Below are positions 16,203-24,458 of a stretch of 36,794 nucleotides of DNA, piece by piece (within the stretch, counting starts at the first letter, position 1; every line of letters starts with the position of its first letter). This stretch comes from Streptomyces albidus (ex Kaewkla and Franco 2022). Lineage in GTDB: Bacteria; Actinomycetota; Actinomycetes; Streptomycetales; Streptomycetaceae. The notes beneath the pieces are model-generated. The model did not search any database. It worked only from the letters and a program-made list of their open reading frames with translations, and had not been told where the DNA came from. Made by a program: the position numbers and the translations under genes. The stretch is from positions 1-36,794 of the forward strand of contig NZ_JACBXA010000034.1 in assembly GCF_013870515.1 (NCBI RefSeq), written 5' to 3'.

Positions 16203-16502
16203 ATGCGGCGCTCGAGGGACTGGCTGCGACGACTGGCGAAGCGGCTGGGGACGGGTCTGGTCGCGGTCGGCCAGTGTCTCGGCAGCTACACCACCCCGGA
16301 GTGCTACGGGTTCATGCCGGCAGAGGAGACACGCACGGTTGAGGAGACACGGCCGGCTGACGGCGCTCCGTGTCCCGGCCATCCCGAGCGACTGATCCCG
16401 TACTCGGCTCTGCCCGCACACGAACAGGTGATGTGGCAGCAGTGGGAAGAGGCGTGGCAACACGACGGTACGGGGCACGGTTTCACCGCACCCCCTTGGT
16501 AA
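16203..16502 (+). CDS. Small protein, probable DUF6059 family
   Basis: A 99-residue protein: a basic amphipathic N-terminus (RRSRDWLRRLAKRLGTG), a short hydrophobic stretch (LVAVGQCLGSY), and a conserved-looking PCPGHPERLIPYSALPAHEQ segment. The PGHPERL motif followed by an acidic/aromatic helix matches, from memory, Streptomyces DUF6059 proteins of unknown role. The ATG at 16203 follows GAGGAGG at an eight-base spacing, a strong ribosome site. It lies 196 bases after the phosphatase gene and is convergent with bldA. It may be a membrane-associated peptide. Confidence 0.65.
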   Translation: MRRSRDWLRRLAKRLGTGLVAVGQCLGSYTTPECYGFMPAEETRTVEETRPADGAPCPGHPERLIPYSALPAHEQVMWQQWEEAWQHDGTGHGFTAPPW

Positions 16503-16572
16503 AGGCGGGACCGCACACGGGCGATGGGCTTCCGGCAGGCCAACTGCCTTGTGACCACGTGCGGGTCGGCGG

Positions 16573-16604
16573 GTACGTCACTCGTTGTACGACGAGCGCC
16601 GTAC
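16573..16604 (-). terminator. Imperfect hairpin downstream of bldA
   Basis: Outer GTACG/CGTAC pairs (16573-16577 with 16600-16604) and inner CTCGT/ACGAG pairs (16581-16585 with 16592-16596), with mismatched bases between. It lies about 66 bases beyond the tRNA 3' end and may end or process the bldA transcript. No U-run. Confidence 0.4.
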
Positions 16605-16669
16605 GCCCCTTCTTCCGCCCTTGCTCGGGCTCTCTCCGCGGCTCTTCCCGGCTCGCGTGCCTGCGCGGA

Positions 16670-16756
16670 TGGTGCCCGGAGCCGGACTTGAACCGGCACG
16701 GCCCCTAAGGGCCAACGAGGTTTAAGCTCGTCGTGTCTACATTCCACCATCCGGGC
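16670..16756 (-). tRNA. bldA: tRNA-Leu(UAA), bldA
   Basis: 87 nt including an encoded CCA. The acceptor stem is GCCCGGA/TCCGGGC with discriminator A. The anticodon arm is ACGAG-CTTAAAC-CTCGT, giving anticodon UAA, which reads the UUA leucine codon. A long variable arm (TGGCCCTTAGGGGCC) and T arm GCCGG-TTCAAGT-CCGGC confirm a type II leucine tRNA. In Streptomyces this is bldA, the only tRNA that reads UUA efficiently. TTA codons are rare there and concentrated in developmental and antibiotic-pathway genes, so bldA controls aerial growth and secondary metabolism. Confidence 0.97.
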
Positions 16757-17182
16757 ACCGGCTCCAGTAGCCCTGCCTCGCTACTCAGCGACGCACGGTC
16801 CTACCCCAGGGTGCAGGTAGAGCCTATCCAGCGTCACGCCCCCAACTGCGGGGCGCCAGCCCGATGTTGTCTTATTTTATGGGCAACTGACGAGGCGTCA
16901 GCACTACGGCCCCACTTCGGGGGCCCGCTTTCGTGCAGGCCCCGGGCTCGGAAGATGACGGAAAGTCGCCGTCCGGACACTGGAATTCACCTTCCACCAC
17001 AGGGGGTCTGGCACCCGCCCGGCCTCAGGGGAACCGTCATACCCAGGGAGGACGGCACCCGCCGGCACTACCTCGCAGGGTTGGGCCGGAAACGGGCACG
17101 GGGGCTGATCCGGGGGCGCGGAAGGACGGAGAGGATGAGTGCGTCCTGATGTTCCGAACACCGTCCCGAGGAGCACCGTCCC
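16757..17182. other. Divergent intergenic region between bldA and the ABC ATPase gene
   Basis: 426 bases without a convincing gene; an open frame across it (16733-17149) overlaps the tRNA and lacks coding features. It holds the likely bldA promoter near 16821, an unusually AT-rich patch (CTTATTTTATGGG, 16871-16883), a short hairpin (CTGACG-AGG-CGTCAG, 16887-16901), and GGCCCC/GGGGCC pairs at 16908-16925. Promoter elements for the ABC genes were not identified. Confidence 0.6.
16821..16826 (-). promoter_or_regulatory. Possible -10 of the bldA promoter
   Basis: On the minus strand TAGGCT fits a TAnnnT -10 and would start transcription near 16814, about 58 bases before the mature tRNA. The -35 at a 17-18 base spacing is a poor match, so the assignment is tentative. 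Confidence 0.35.
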
Positions 17183-17971
17183 GTGACCACCACCTACTCC
17201 CGCGTACCGGCAGCTGCGTCCGCGCCTGCAGGCATCGCGGCAGCACACGCCACCGACCTCTCCAAGGTCTACGGACAGGGCGAGACCAAGGTGGTCGCCC
17301 TGGACAACGTCTCAGTCCAGTTCCGTCAGGCCGAATACACGGCGATCATGGGCCCGTCGGGCTCCGGCAAGTCCACACTGATGCACTGCATGGCAGGCCT
17401 GGACTCCGTCACCAGCGGCAGCGCCTGCATCGGTGACACCGAACTGACGAAGCTCAAGGACAAGAAGCTGACGCAGCTGCGCCGGGACCGGATCGGCTTC
17501 ATCTTCCAGGCCTACAACCTGCTGCCCACGCTCAACGCCCTGGAGAACATCACCCTTCCGCTGGACATCGCGGGCCGCAAGCCCGACAAGGCGTGGCTCG
17601 ACCGCGTCATCGAGACGGTCGGGCTGTCCGGGCGTCTCAAGCACCGCCCCAGCGAACTCTCCGGCGGTCAGCAGCAGCGCGTCGCCGTCGCCCGCGCACT
17701 GGCGGGCAAACCGGAGATCATCTTCGGTGACGAGCCGACCGGCAACCTCGACTCCAGGGCCGGCGCCGAGGTGCTGGGCTTCCTGCGCAACTCGGTGCGG
17801 GAGCTGGGCCAGACCATCGTCATGGTCACCCACGACCCGGTTGCCGCCTCCTACGCCGACCGCGTCATCTTCCTGGCCGACGGCCGCATCGTCGACGACA
17901 TGTTCGGCCCGACCGCCGAATCGGTGCTCGAGCGGATGAAGAACCTCGACGCCAGGGTGCGTACGACCTGA
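17183..17971 (+). CDS. ABC transporter ATP-binding protein (MacB/LolD type)
   Basis: A 262-residue ATPase. Walker A is MGPSGSGKST near residue 55, the Q-loop is FIFQAYNLLPTLNALEN, the signature is LSGGQQQRVAVARAL, Walker B is IIFGDEPTGNLD, and the switch His is in MVTHDPVAASYADR. The EPTGNLD and the FQAYNLLPTL context place it in the MacB/FtsE/LolD class that drives FtsX-type permeases. The GTG at 17183 follows GAGGAG at a nine-base spacing. It pairs with the large permease 124 bases downstream. The likely role is export or extrusion of a peptide, lipid or antibiotic-like compound, or mechanotransmission to cell-wall enzymes. Confidence 0.93.
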   Translation: MTTTYSRVPAAASAPAGIAAAHATDLSKVYGQGETKVVALDNVSVQFRQAEYTAIMGPSGSGKSTLMHCMAGLDSVTSGSACIGDTELTKLKDKKLTQLRRDRIGFIFQAYNLLPTLNALENITLPLDIAGRKPDKAWLDRVIETVGLSGRLKHRPSELSGGQQQRVAVARALAGKPEIIFGDEPTGNLDSRAGAEVLGFLRNSVRELGQTIVMVTHDPVAASYADRVIFLADGRIVDDMFGPTAESVLERMKNLDARVRTT

Positions 17972-18095
17972 TCGCGACAGGCCGGCGAGGCAACGCCCGT
18001 ACGGCCCGTCCACGACCAGCGACACCGACCGAAGCTCCAGACCGCGGCCCAGCCGGCCGCCGGGCGCGGGGCGCTCTCTCCTTCAGGACTCACCC

Positions 18096-20645
18096 ATGCT
18101 CCGTACCGCCTTGCGCAACGTATTCGCGCACAAGGCCCGGCTGCTGATGACCGTGCTCGCCGTGCTGCTCGGCGTGGCCTTCGTCTCCGGCACCCTGGTC
18201 TTCACATCGACCATCTCCGCGGCGTTCCAGAAGAGCTCCGAAAAGGGCTACAGCAACGTCGACCTCGCCATCCGCCCGTCGGGCGGGCCCGATTCGGGCC
18301 GCGGCGTTCCCGGCAGCGCGTCCAAGCTCAACCAGGCGACCCTCGAAGAGGCACGCCGGCTTCCCGGAGCGGAGAGCGTCAGCGGCTCCGTGACCGGGTT
18401 CGCGGCTCTCGCCGACAAGAAGGGCAAACTCGTCGGCGAAGGCTGGCAGTCCAGCGGCGCCAACTACGACGCGGGCCGGGACGGCGAGGCGAAGGACGCC
18501 CGTTACCCGATGAGCAAGGGCCGGGCCCCGCAGGCCGGCGACGAGGTCGCCCTCGACGCGAAGACCGCCGAACGCACCGGCTACAAGGTCGGCGACACCG
18601 CCCGCATGTCGATCGACGGCCCCGTACGCGAGGAACGCGTCGTCGGCATCTTCACCACCGATGACGGCAACGTGGCTGCCGGCGGCACCCTCGTCCTCTT
18701 CGACACCTCGACCGCGCAGCGCCTCTTCGCCCAGCCCGGTCAGTACGACCAGATCACTCTGAAGGCCGGCGCGGGCACCTCTCAGGAGGAGCTGAAGACC
18801 GAGGCGAAGAAGATCCTTCCGGCCAAGGCCGAGGCCGTCACCGGCAAGAAGCTCGCGGCGGACCAGTCGGAGACCATCAAGAAGAGCATGAGCGGCATGC
18901 AGACCGCCCTGCTCGTCTTCGCCGGGATCTCGCTGTTCGTCGGCATCTTCATCATCGCCAACACCTTCACGATGCTTGTCGCCCAGCGCACCAAGGAGTT
19001 GGCGCTGCTGCGCGCGGTGGGTGCGAGCCGGCGTCAGGTGACGCGGTCGGTGCTCATCGAGGCGCTGGTGGTCGGCACCGTCGCCGGCGTCGCCGGACTG
19101 GGTGCCGGCGTCGGCATCGGAGCCGGACTGCGCTCGCTCATGGGCCGGTTCGGGGCGACCGTGCCCGACGGACCGCTGGTCGTCTCCGGAAACGCAGTGG
19201 CCGCATCCCTGGTCACCGGCATCGTGGTGACCGTGCTCGCGGCATGGCTGCCCGCCCGCAGGGCCGCGAAGATCCCGCCGGTCGCGGCCATGAGCAGCGT
19301 GCACGCGTCGGCCACGACGCGCTCGCTGGTCATCCGCAACACCATCGGCGCGCTGCTGGCGGGCGCCGGAGTCGCCCTCGTGCTCTACGGCGCGGGCATG
19401 GACGACCGCGACACGGCGAAGCTTCCGATCTCGGTCGGCGCCGGCGTGCTGCTGATCGGCGTGTTCGTGCTCACGCCTCTCCTGTCGCGGCCCCTGATCG
19501 CAGCGGCGTCCCCGTTCATGCGGATCTTCGGGGTCTCCGGGAAGCTGGCGCGTCAGAACTCCGTACGCAACCCGCGTCGTACCGCTGCCACCGCGTCCGC
19601 CCTGATGATCGGCCTCACGCTCATCACGGGCATGACGGTGATCGCCGGAAGCGTGCAGCAGGCCATCGACAAGATGGCCACCGAGGCGCTCAAGGCCGAC
19701 TACACCGTCAGCATGGCCAACCAGACGCCGATCTCGGCGGAGGTGGAGAAGCAGCTGGCCAAGGACGATCAGGTGGAGGCCCTGAGCCCGCTGCGCAACT
19801 CGCCGGCGCGGATCGGCGGTTCCACCGAGTACCTGACCGGCGTCAACGGCGAGACCATCGGCGACCTCACCGACCTCCCCTTCAGCTCGGGCGGCTGGGA
19901 CGGGCTCTCCGGCGGCAAGGCCGTCGTGGACAAGGACACCGCCAAGAGCAAGAAGTGGAAGGTCGGTTCGGCTTTCCCGGTGACCTATGAGGACGGCCGG
20001 AAGGGCAAGTTGACCGTCTCGGGTGTCTATGAGGGCAACGAGATGATCAAGGGCATCATGCTCGACACCGGCACTCTGGACCCGCACTTGAAGCGGATCT
20101 CGAACATGCAGGTGATGGTCAAGACGAAGGACGGCGTCAGCAAGTCGGCCAAGGAGTCCCTGGAGAGCGCGCTGGGCGACAACCCGGCGGTCCTCGTCCA
20201 GGACAAGAAGGACGTCTCCGAGTCCATCGCGAAGATCTTCACGCTGATGCTGAACATGCTCTACGGGCTGCTGGCCATGGCCGTGATCGTGGCCGTCCTG
20301 GGTGTGGTGAACACGCTCGCCATGTCCGTCTTCGAACGGTCCCAGGAGATCGGCATGCTGAGGGCGGTCGGCCTCGACCGCAGGGGCATCAAGCGGATGG
20401 TGAGGCTCGAGTCGCTCGTGATCTCGCTGTTCGGCGGTGTGCTCGGCATCGGGCTGGGCGTCTTCTTCGGCTGGGCCGCGGGCAAGGTGATCGGGCTGTC
20501 CCTCTCGACGTACGTGCTCGTACTCCCGTGGGACCGGATGGGCATCTTCCTCGGTCTGGCGGCTGTGGTCGGCATGCTGGCCGCGCTGTGGCCCGCACGG
20601 CGGGCCGCGAAGCTGAACATGCTCTCCGCGATCAAGAGCGAGTAG
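18096..20645 (+). CDS. FtsX-family ABC transporter permease
   Basis: An 849-residue permease with two FtsX/MacB units. An N-terminal helix (LLMTVLAVLLGVAFVSGTLVF) is followed by an extracytoplasmic domain (~40-255). Three helices follow around residues 265-410, with the typical RTKELALLRAVGASRRQVTRSV coupling segment. A second unit begins near residue 435, with another extracytoplasmic domain (~540-700) and three final helices including FERSQEIGMLRAVGLDRRGI. This duplicated layout is common for Gram-positive MacB-like permeases. The ATG at 18096 has AGGA eight bases upstream. It ends 31 bases before a strong terminator. Substrate unknown. Confidence 0.92.
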   Translation: MLRTALRNVFAHKARLLMTVLAVLLGVAFVSGTLVFTSTISAAFQKSSEKGYSNVDLAIRPSGGPDSGRGVPGSASKLNQATLEEARRLPGAESVSGSVTGFAALADKKGKLVGEGWQSSGANYDAGRDGEAKDARYPMSKGRAPQAGDEVALDAKTAERTGYKVGDTARMSIDGPVREERVVGIFTTDDGNVAAGGTLVLFDTSTAQRLFAQPGQYDQITLKAGAGTSQEELKTEAKKILPAKAEAVTGKKLAADQSETIKKSMSGMQTALLVFAGISLFVGIFIIANTFTMLVAQRTKELALLRAVGASRRQVTRSVLIEALVVGTVAGVAGLGAGVGIGAGLRSLMGRFGATVPDGPLVVSGNAVAASLVTGIVVTVLAAWLPARRAAKIPPVAAMSSVHASATTRSLVIRNTIGALLAGAGVALVLYGAGMDDRDTAKLPISVGAGVLLIGVFVLTPLLSRPLIAAASPFMRIFGVSGKLARQNSVRNPRRTAATASALMIGLTLITGMTVIAGSVQQAIDKMATEALKADYTVSMANQTPISAEVEKQLAKDDQVEALSPLRNSPARIGGSTEYLTGVNGETIGDLTDLPFSSGGWDGLSGGKAVVDKDTAKSKKWKVGSAFPVTYEDGRKGKLTVSGVYEGNEMIKGIMLDTGTLDPHLKRISNMQVMVKTKDGVSKSAKESLESALGDNPAVLVQDKKDVSESIAKIFTLMLNMLYGLLAMAVIVAVLGVVNTLAMSVFERSQEIGMLRAVGLDRRGIKRMVRLESLVISLFGGVLGIGLGVFFGWAAGKVIGLSLSTYVLVLPWDRMGIFLGLAAVVGMLAALWPARRAAKLNMLSAIKSE

Positions 20646-20676
20646 CTCCGCGGACGGCACGTTCACGCAGGGGCAC

Positions 20677-20712
20677 AGTGGCCCGGTCTCCGGCTGGCGG
20701 GACCGGGCCACT
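20677..20712. terminator. Terminator after the ABC permease gene
   Basis: AGTGGCCCGGTC at 20677-20688 pairs perfectly with GACCGGGCCACT at 20701-20712 across a 12-base loop. It can also stop transcripts from the convergent oxidoreductase gene. Confidence 0.8.
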
Positions 20713-20798
20713 TGCTTGCGGGCACCGCTCACGGGGCGGGCCCGTGCCTGACGTGCGCGCACACCCGCGCCAGCGCAGGCGCACACGGAGCTGTGCGA

Positions 20799-20840
20799 GC
20801 CGTACGAGCAGCCGCGCGGGCCGTACGAGCGACCACGCGG
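20799..20840. repeat. Tandem 21-bp direct repeat
   Basis: Two adjacent 21-bp units, 20799-20819 and 20820-20840, agree at 18 positions and both start GCCGTACGAGC. They lie between the terminator at 20677-20712 and the stop codon of the oxidoreductase gene, outside any gene I accept. Probably a local duplication. Confidence 0.6.
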
Positions 20841-20859
20841 GCTGCCCGCGCAGCCGTGA

Positions 20860-22056
20860 TCAGCCAGGCGCCTCACCGAAGTCGGGAACGGTGAGCCGCT
20901 CGCCGTCGCGCCTCGCGGACTCGTGCGCGACTATCCCGGGCAGCGTGTAGCGAGCGGACACCCATGCGTTCACGGACGGCAGGCTCCCCTCGTTGACGGC
21001 GGTGACGAAGTCGTCGACGAGGAAGTGGTGGCTGCCTTCGTGCCCGTTGGGCGCGTGCGCGAACTCCCGGGGCAGCCGCGAGCGGTCGTGGACGGGGGCC
21101 GTACCGGAGATGAAGGCGTCCCGCAGCGCCGGTGCGACGTTGTCGAGCGAGGGGTCGTCGGCGGAGAGGGTGGGGACGGCCTGGAGGTGCTCGGAGACGT
21201 CCTGCACGCCGGTCTTGTCCTGCCAGAAGCTGACGGTCGCCAACTGCTCGAAGCTGCCCTCCGTACCGAAGAAGCGGAAGCGCGACTCACGGATGTGCGA
21301 GGGATAGCCGACCCTGCGGAACTCGTTCGTGCGGAACGAACCGCCGCCTGACACCTCGAAGAGTGCCGTCGCGTTGGAGAAGTCGTTGCCGAACTGGCTG
21401 ATCTCACGGTCGAAGACGCCGTCCCCGCGGTCGTCGGTGACGCCGACTGCGCTGACACTCGTGGCATGCGTCCGCCACGCGCCCAGCACACCGCCGATGG
21501 AGTGCGTCGGGTAGAGCAGCGGCGGATAGCTGGCGGTCTCCTTCCACTTCTCGCCGCCGCTGTAGCGGTAGGCGTCGTAGAAGCCGAGGTCCATGTCATG
21601 GACGTAGTCGCCCTCGGCGTAGAAGAGACGGCCGAAGTCGTTGCCGGCGACCTTCTCGCGGGCGTAGACGGTGGCCGGGTTGTAGTGGCTCGTCTCTCCC
21701 ATCATGTACGTCAGGCCGGTCTCCTTCACGGCCTCGATGATGGCCGCGGTCTCCTCCTCGGAGACGGCCATGGGCACCGCTGAGTAGACGTGCTTGCCGG
21801 CGCGCAGCGCACGCACCGCCAGCGGGCCGTGCGTCCAGCGCTGGGTGAAGAGAGCGATCGCGTCCACACCGGTGGCGAGCATCTCGTCGAACGAGCCGAC
21901 GGTGCCTGCCAGCCCCTGGGCCGCGACGAGCTTCTCCGCGCGCTCGGGGATGAGGTCCGTGGCGTAGATGTCTCCGACGCCGGGGTGCAGCTGGAAGAGT
22001 TTGGCGAACTGGCCGGCGAACTGGCCGGCGCCGACGATTCCGATGGAGAAGGGCAC
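20860..22056 (-). CDS. Gfo/Idh/MocA family oxidoreductase
   Basis: A 398-residue NAD(P)-dependent sugar or cyclitol oxidoreductase. The N-terminal Rossmann motif is IGIVGAGQFAGQFAKLF (residues 5-21). The EKHVYS-like step appears here as AGKHVYSAVPMAVSEEE, with the catalytic-lysine region near residue 90. The C-terminal beta-sheet substrate domain has a HDMDLGFYDAYRYSGG segment. The GTG at 22056 follows AGGAAAGG at a nine-base spacing. It lies 26 bases after the binding-protein gene and is the last gene of the importer operon, so it probably oxidises or modifies the imported sugar. The exact substrate is not deducible. Confidence 0.9.
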   Translation of the reverse strand: MPFSIGIVGAGQFAGQFAKLFQLHPGVGDIYATDLIPERAEKLVAAQGLAGTVGSFDEMLATGVDAIALFTQRWTHGPLAVRALRAGKHVYSAVPMAVSEEETAAIIEAVKETGLTYMMGETSHYNPATVYAREKVAGNDFGRLFYAEGDYVHDMDLGFYDAYRYSGGEKWKETASYPPLLYPTHSIGGVLGAWRTHATSVSAVGVTDDRGDGVFDREISQFGNDFSNATALFEVSGGGSFRTNEFRRVGYPSHIRESRFRFFGTEGSFEQLATVSFWQDKTGVQDVSEHLQAVPTLSADDPSLDNVAPALRDAFISGTAPVHDRSRLPREFAHAPNGHEGSHHFLVDDFVTAVNEGSLPSVNAWVSARYTLPGIVAHESARRDGERLTVPDFGEAPG

Positions 22057-22082
22057 GAGCGAAGCCTTTCCTGTGCGTGCCG

Positions 22083-23474
22083 TCAATTGTCCTGCTGGAA
22101 GAGGTAATTGATCTGCTTGTTGGTCTCCGTGAGGGAGCTGACGGGGGCGCCGCCCGCGTACACGTCCTGCATGGCGGGGATCATCATGGCGTTGATGTCG
22201 GAGGCGTGGTCGGTCACCGGGAAGGGGAACGTCGTCCCCTCCTCTATGTGCCGGGTGAAGGGCGAGACGTCCAGCCCGTTGCGGCGGTGGGCGGCGATGG
22301 CGGCGGCCGTGCCGTCACGGGTGGCGGGGAAGACGACGGCGTCCTTGCCCACCAGGTTCTGGCACTTGTCGGAGGCGAGGAAGGCGACCCACTCGGCGGC
22401 GCCTTGCTTGTTCTTCGCCTTCCGGGTGATCGAGTCGGCGAGGCCGCCCAGCATCGAGGCCCGCTTGCCGGTCGGGCCCTCGGGCGTCGGCGCGATGCCC
22501 AGGTCGACGCCCTTGAGGCCGTCGAACGTGCTGAGCATCCAGGAGCCGTGCAGGGCGACGGCCGCCTTGCCCGAACCGAGTTGCGTCTCGGGGTGGTTGG
22601 TCTCGGAGAAGTCCTCGAGGGGAGCCATGTAGCCCTTCTCCGCGAGGCCGAAATACCACTCGATGGTCCGCTGGAAGCGCTTCTGGTCGTAGTTGTAGTG
22701 CTCGCCCCACGGGTTCTCGTCGGTGTACTTCCAGCCCGCCGAGCCGGTGAAGGGGCTCCACTGCGCCTGGCCGTGGTTGTCTCCTCCGGCGTCGTTCGTG
22801 GCCAGGCCGTACCTCACCACGTTGTCCTTGTCGAAGCCCGGCTCGTCCCCGCGCTTTCCGTTCGCGTCGAGGGTGAGGCGGGCGACGGCCTTCTCGAAGC
22901 TGCCGCCGTCCCGCGGGTTCCAGGACAGGGAACCGAGTTCGTCCTCGCTGAGGCCTGCCGCCTCGGTCAGCTTCCTGTCGTAGAACATGCCGATGGTGTC
23001 CCAGTCCTTCGGGGCGCCGTATCGGTGGCCGTCCCGGCCGGTCCAGGGTTTCGCAAGGCCCGGCTGGAAGTCGGAGGCCTTGATGCCACGGGTCGGCCCG
23101 AGCTCGTCGAGCGGGCTGAGAACTCCGAGTTCGGCGTACTGCGGGTACTTCGAGACGTGGTTGGTGAAGACGTCGGGCTGGGTTCCCGCGATGAAGCTCG
23201 CCGTGAGCTTCGTCCAGTACGAGTCCCAGCCGACCTGGGTGATCTTCACCCGCAGGCCGGGGTTCTCCTTGTGGAACGCCTTGGCGCACGCCTGGTAGGC
23301 GGGCAGCTGGTTGGCGTCCCACATCCAGTACGAGACGGTGCGCTTGTCCGCTGCGGACGACGCCTGCGGCGCGCAGCCGGCCAGGGGCAGGGTCAGGGCG
23401 GCCAGCGCCGCGAAGGCCGTAGCGCACACCGTGGTGGGTCGGCCCCGGCGGGCACGGGGCGTCGTTGCTCTCAT
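22083..23474 (-). CDS. Carbohydrate ABC transporter substrate-binding lipoprotein
   Basis: A 463-residue family 1 extracellular solute-binding protein. A basic N-terminus and hydrophobic core lead to the lipobox LPLAGCAPQ (Cys34). The mature part starts TVSYWMWDANQLPAYQACAK, typical of sugar-binding proteins. ITQVGWDSYWTKLTASFIAG and PDVFTNHVSKYPQYAELGVL follow, and the C-terminal lobe contains ALHGSWMLSTFDG. The ATG at 23474 follows AAGGAGAG at a proper spacing; an in-frame GTG at 23489 overlaps that ribosome site and is rejected. It lies 11 bases after the second permease gene. It delivers a sugar to the two permeases; no ATPase is encoded here, so a shared MsiK-type ATPase is likely used. 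Confidence 0.93.
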   Translation of the reverse strand: MRATTPRARRGRPTTVCATAFAALAALTLPLAGCAPQASSAADKRTVSYWMWDANQLPAYQACAKAFHKENPGLRVKITQVGWDSYWTKLTASFIAGTQPDVFTNHVSKYPQYAELGVLSPLDELGPTRGIKASDFQPGLAKPWTGRDGHRYGAPKDWDTIGMFYDRKLTEAAGLSEDELGSLSWNPRDGGSFEKAVARLTLDANGKRGDEPGFDKDNVVRYGLATNDAGGDNHGQAQWSPFTGSAGWKYTDENPWGEHYNYDQKRFQRTIEWYFGLAEKGYMAPLEDFSETNHPETQLGSGKAAVALHGSWMLSTFDGLKGVDLGIAPTPEGPTGKRASMLGGLADSITRKAKNKQGAAEWVAFLASDKCQNLVGKDAVVFPATRDGTAAAIAAHRRNGLDVSPFTRHIEEGTTFPFPVTDHASDINAMMIPAMQDVYAGGAPVSSLTETNKQINYLFQQDN

Positions 23475-23485
23475 CGCACTCTCCT

Positions 23486-24442
23486 TCACTTGATCCCGCT
23501 GAAGCCGATGGAGTTGACGATGCGCTTCGCCAGCAGGGCGAACAGAAGGATCATGGGCAGGGCGGCGACGACGGTGGCCGCCATCAGCCCGGCCCAGTCC
23601 GTGCCGGTCTGCGGGGTCTGCGCGCGGAAGACGCTGAGCGCGACGGTCAGCACGCGCGAACTGCCGCTGTAGGAGACCATCAGCGGCCAGAAGTAGTCGT
23701 TCCAGGCGGTGATGTAGGTGAGGATGCCGAGCGTCGCGATGGGGGCCGTGGACATCGGCAGGATCAACTGGAAGAAGACTCTGACCTTCCCCGCTCCGTC
23801 GATGAGCGCGGCCTCCTCCACCTCACGCGAGACGTTCATGAAGAACTGCCGCAGGAAGAAGACGGCGAAGGGCGTCATGAACATCGTCGGCAGCGCGATG
23901 CCGAACAGGCTGTCCACCAGGCCGACTTCCTTGATCAGCACGAAGTTAGGCAGCAGCGTGAAGACCGTCGGCACCATCAGCCCGCCCAGCACGAACCCGA
24001 AGACGGCGTCCCTGCCCCGCCAGCGCAGCCGCGCGAAGGCGTAGGCGGCCATGGCGGAGAAGAGCACCTGGCAGAAGGTGATGACTGTGGAGACCAGCAC
24101 CGAGTTGGCCAGGTAGCGCCAGAAGTCGAGGGATCCGCCCGAGCCGCCCTCGGCGAGCGCGTCCTCGGTGCTCTGCAGCCCGAAGACGCGCAGGAAGCCG
24201 CCGAAGCTGAAGTCCGCGGGAAGCGGCGAGGCGGGTGCCTGGGCGAGGGCCGTGTTCGTGGAGAGGGCCGTGCGCAGCATCCAGTAGAACGGGAACAGCG
24301 TGATCAGGGTGATCACGATCATCGCGGCCCAGGCCAGCAGACGCCCGTACGAGAAGGGGCGGCGCCCCTGCTTCCCGGAGGACTGCTCGGTGCGGGCGTC
24401 GGGCCCGCTCTGCGTTTGTGCGTACGTCGTCGTCGCTGTCAC
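23486..24442 (-). CDS. Carbohydrate ABC transporter permease (MalG type)
   Basis: A 318-residue permease with six helices. The EAA loop is EEAALIDGAGKVRVFFQLIL, followed by the LPMSTAPIATLGILTYITAWNDYFWPL pattern characteristic of MalG-like subunits. The first ~45 residues are a polar cytosolic extension. The GTG at 24442 has AAGG seven bases upstream. A longer frame from 24484 would overlap the preceding permease gene by 26 bases. It partners with the MalF-type permease immediately upstream. Confidence 0.93.
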   Translation of the reverse strand: MTATTTYAQTQSGPDARTEQSSGKQGRRPFSYGRLLAWAAMIVITLITLFPFYWMLRTALSTNTALAQAPASPLPADFSFGGFLRVFGLQSTEDALAEGGSGGSLDFWRYLANSVLVSTVITFCQVLFSAMAAYAFARLRWRGRDAVFGFVLGGLMVPTVFTLLPNFVLIKEVGLVDSLFGIALPTMFMTPFAVFFLRQFFMNVSREVEEAALIDGAGKVRVFFQLILPMSTAPIATLGILTYITAWNDYFWPLMVSYSGSSRVLTVALSVFRAQTPQTGTDWAGLMAATVVAALPMILLFALLAKRIVNSIGFSGIK

Positions 24443-24458
24443 GGCAGACCTTCCCTTC

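Noticed and set aside
16733-17149. A 138-residue plus-strand frame between bldA and the ABC ATPase gene
   Set aside because: It overlaps the tRNA on the opposite strand, has no ribosome site and no folded-looking segment.
18090-20876. A 928-residue open frame on the minus strand across the ABC permease gene
   Set aside because: Composition is His/Arg/Gly/Asp-rich with no domain pattern, and it is exactly antisense to the well-supported permease. It is a high-GC shadow frame.
22077-23672. A 531-residue plus-strand frame over the binding-protein gene
   Set aside because: Antisense shadow; the minus strand has a lipobox, family motifs and operon spacing.
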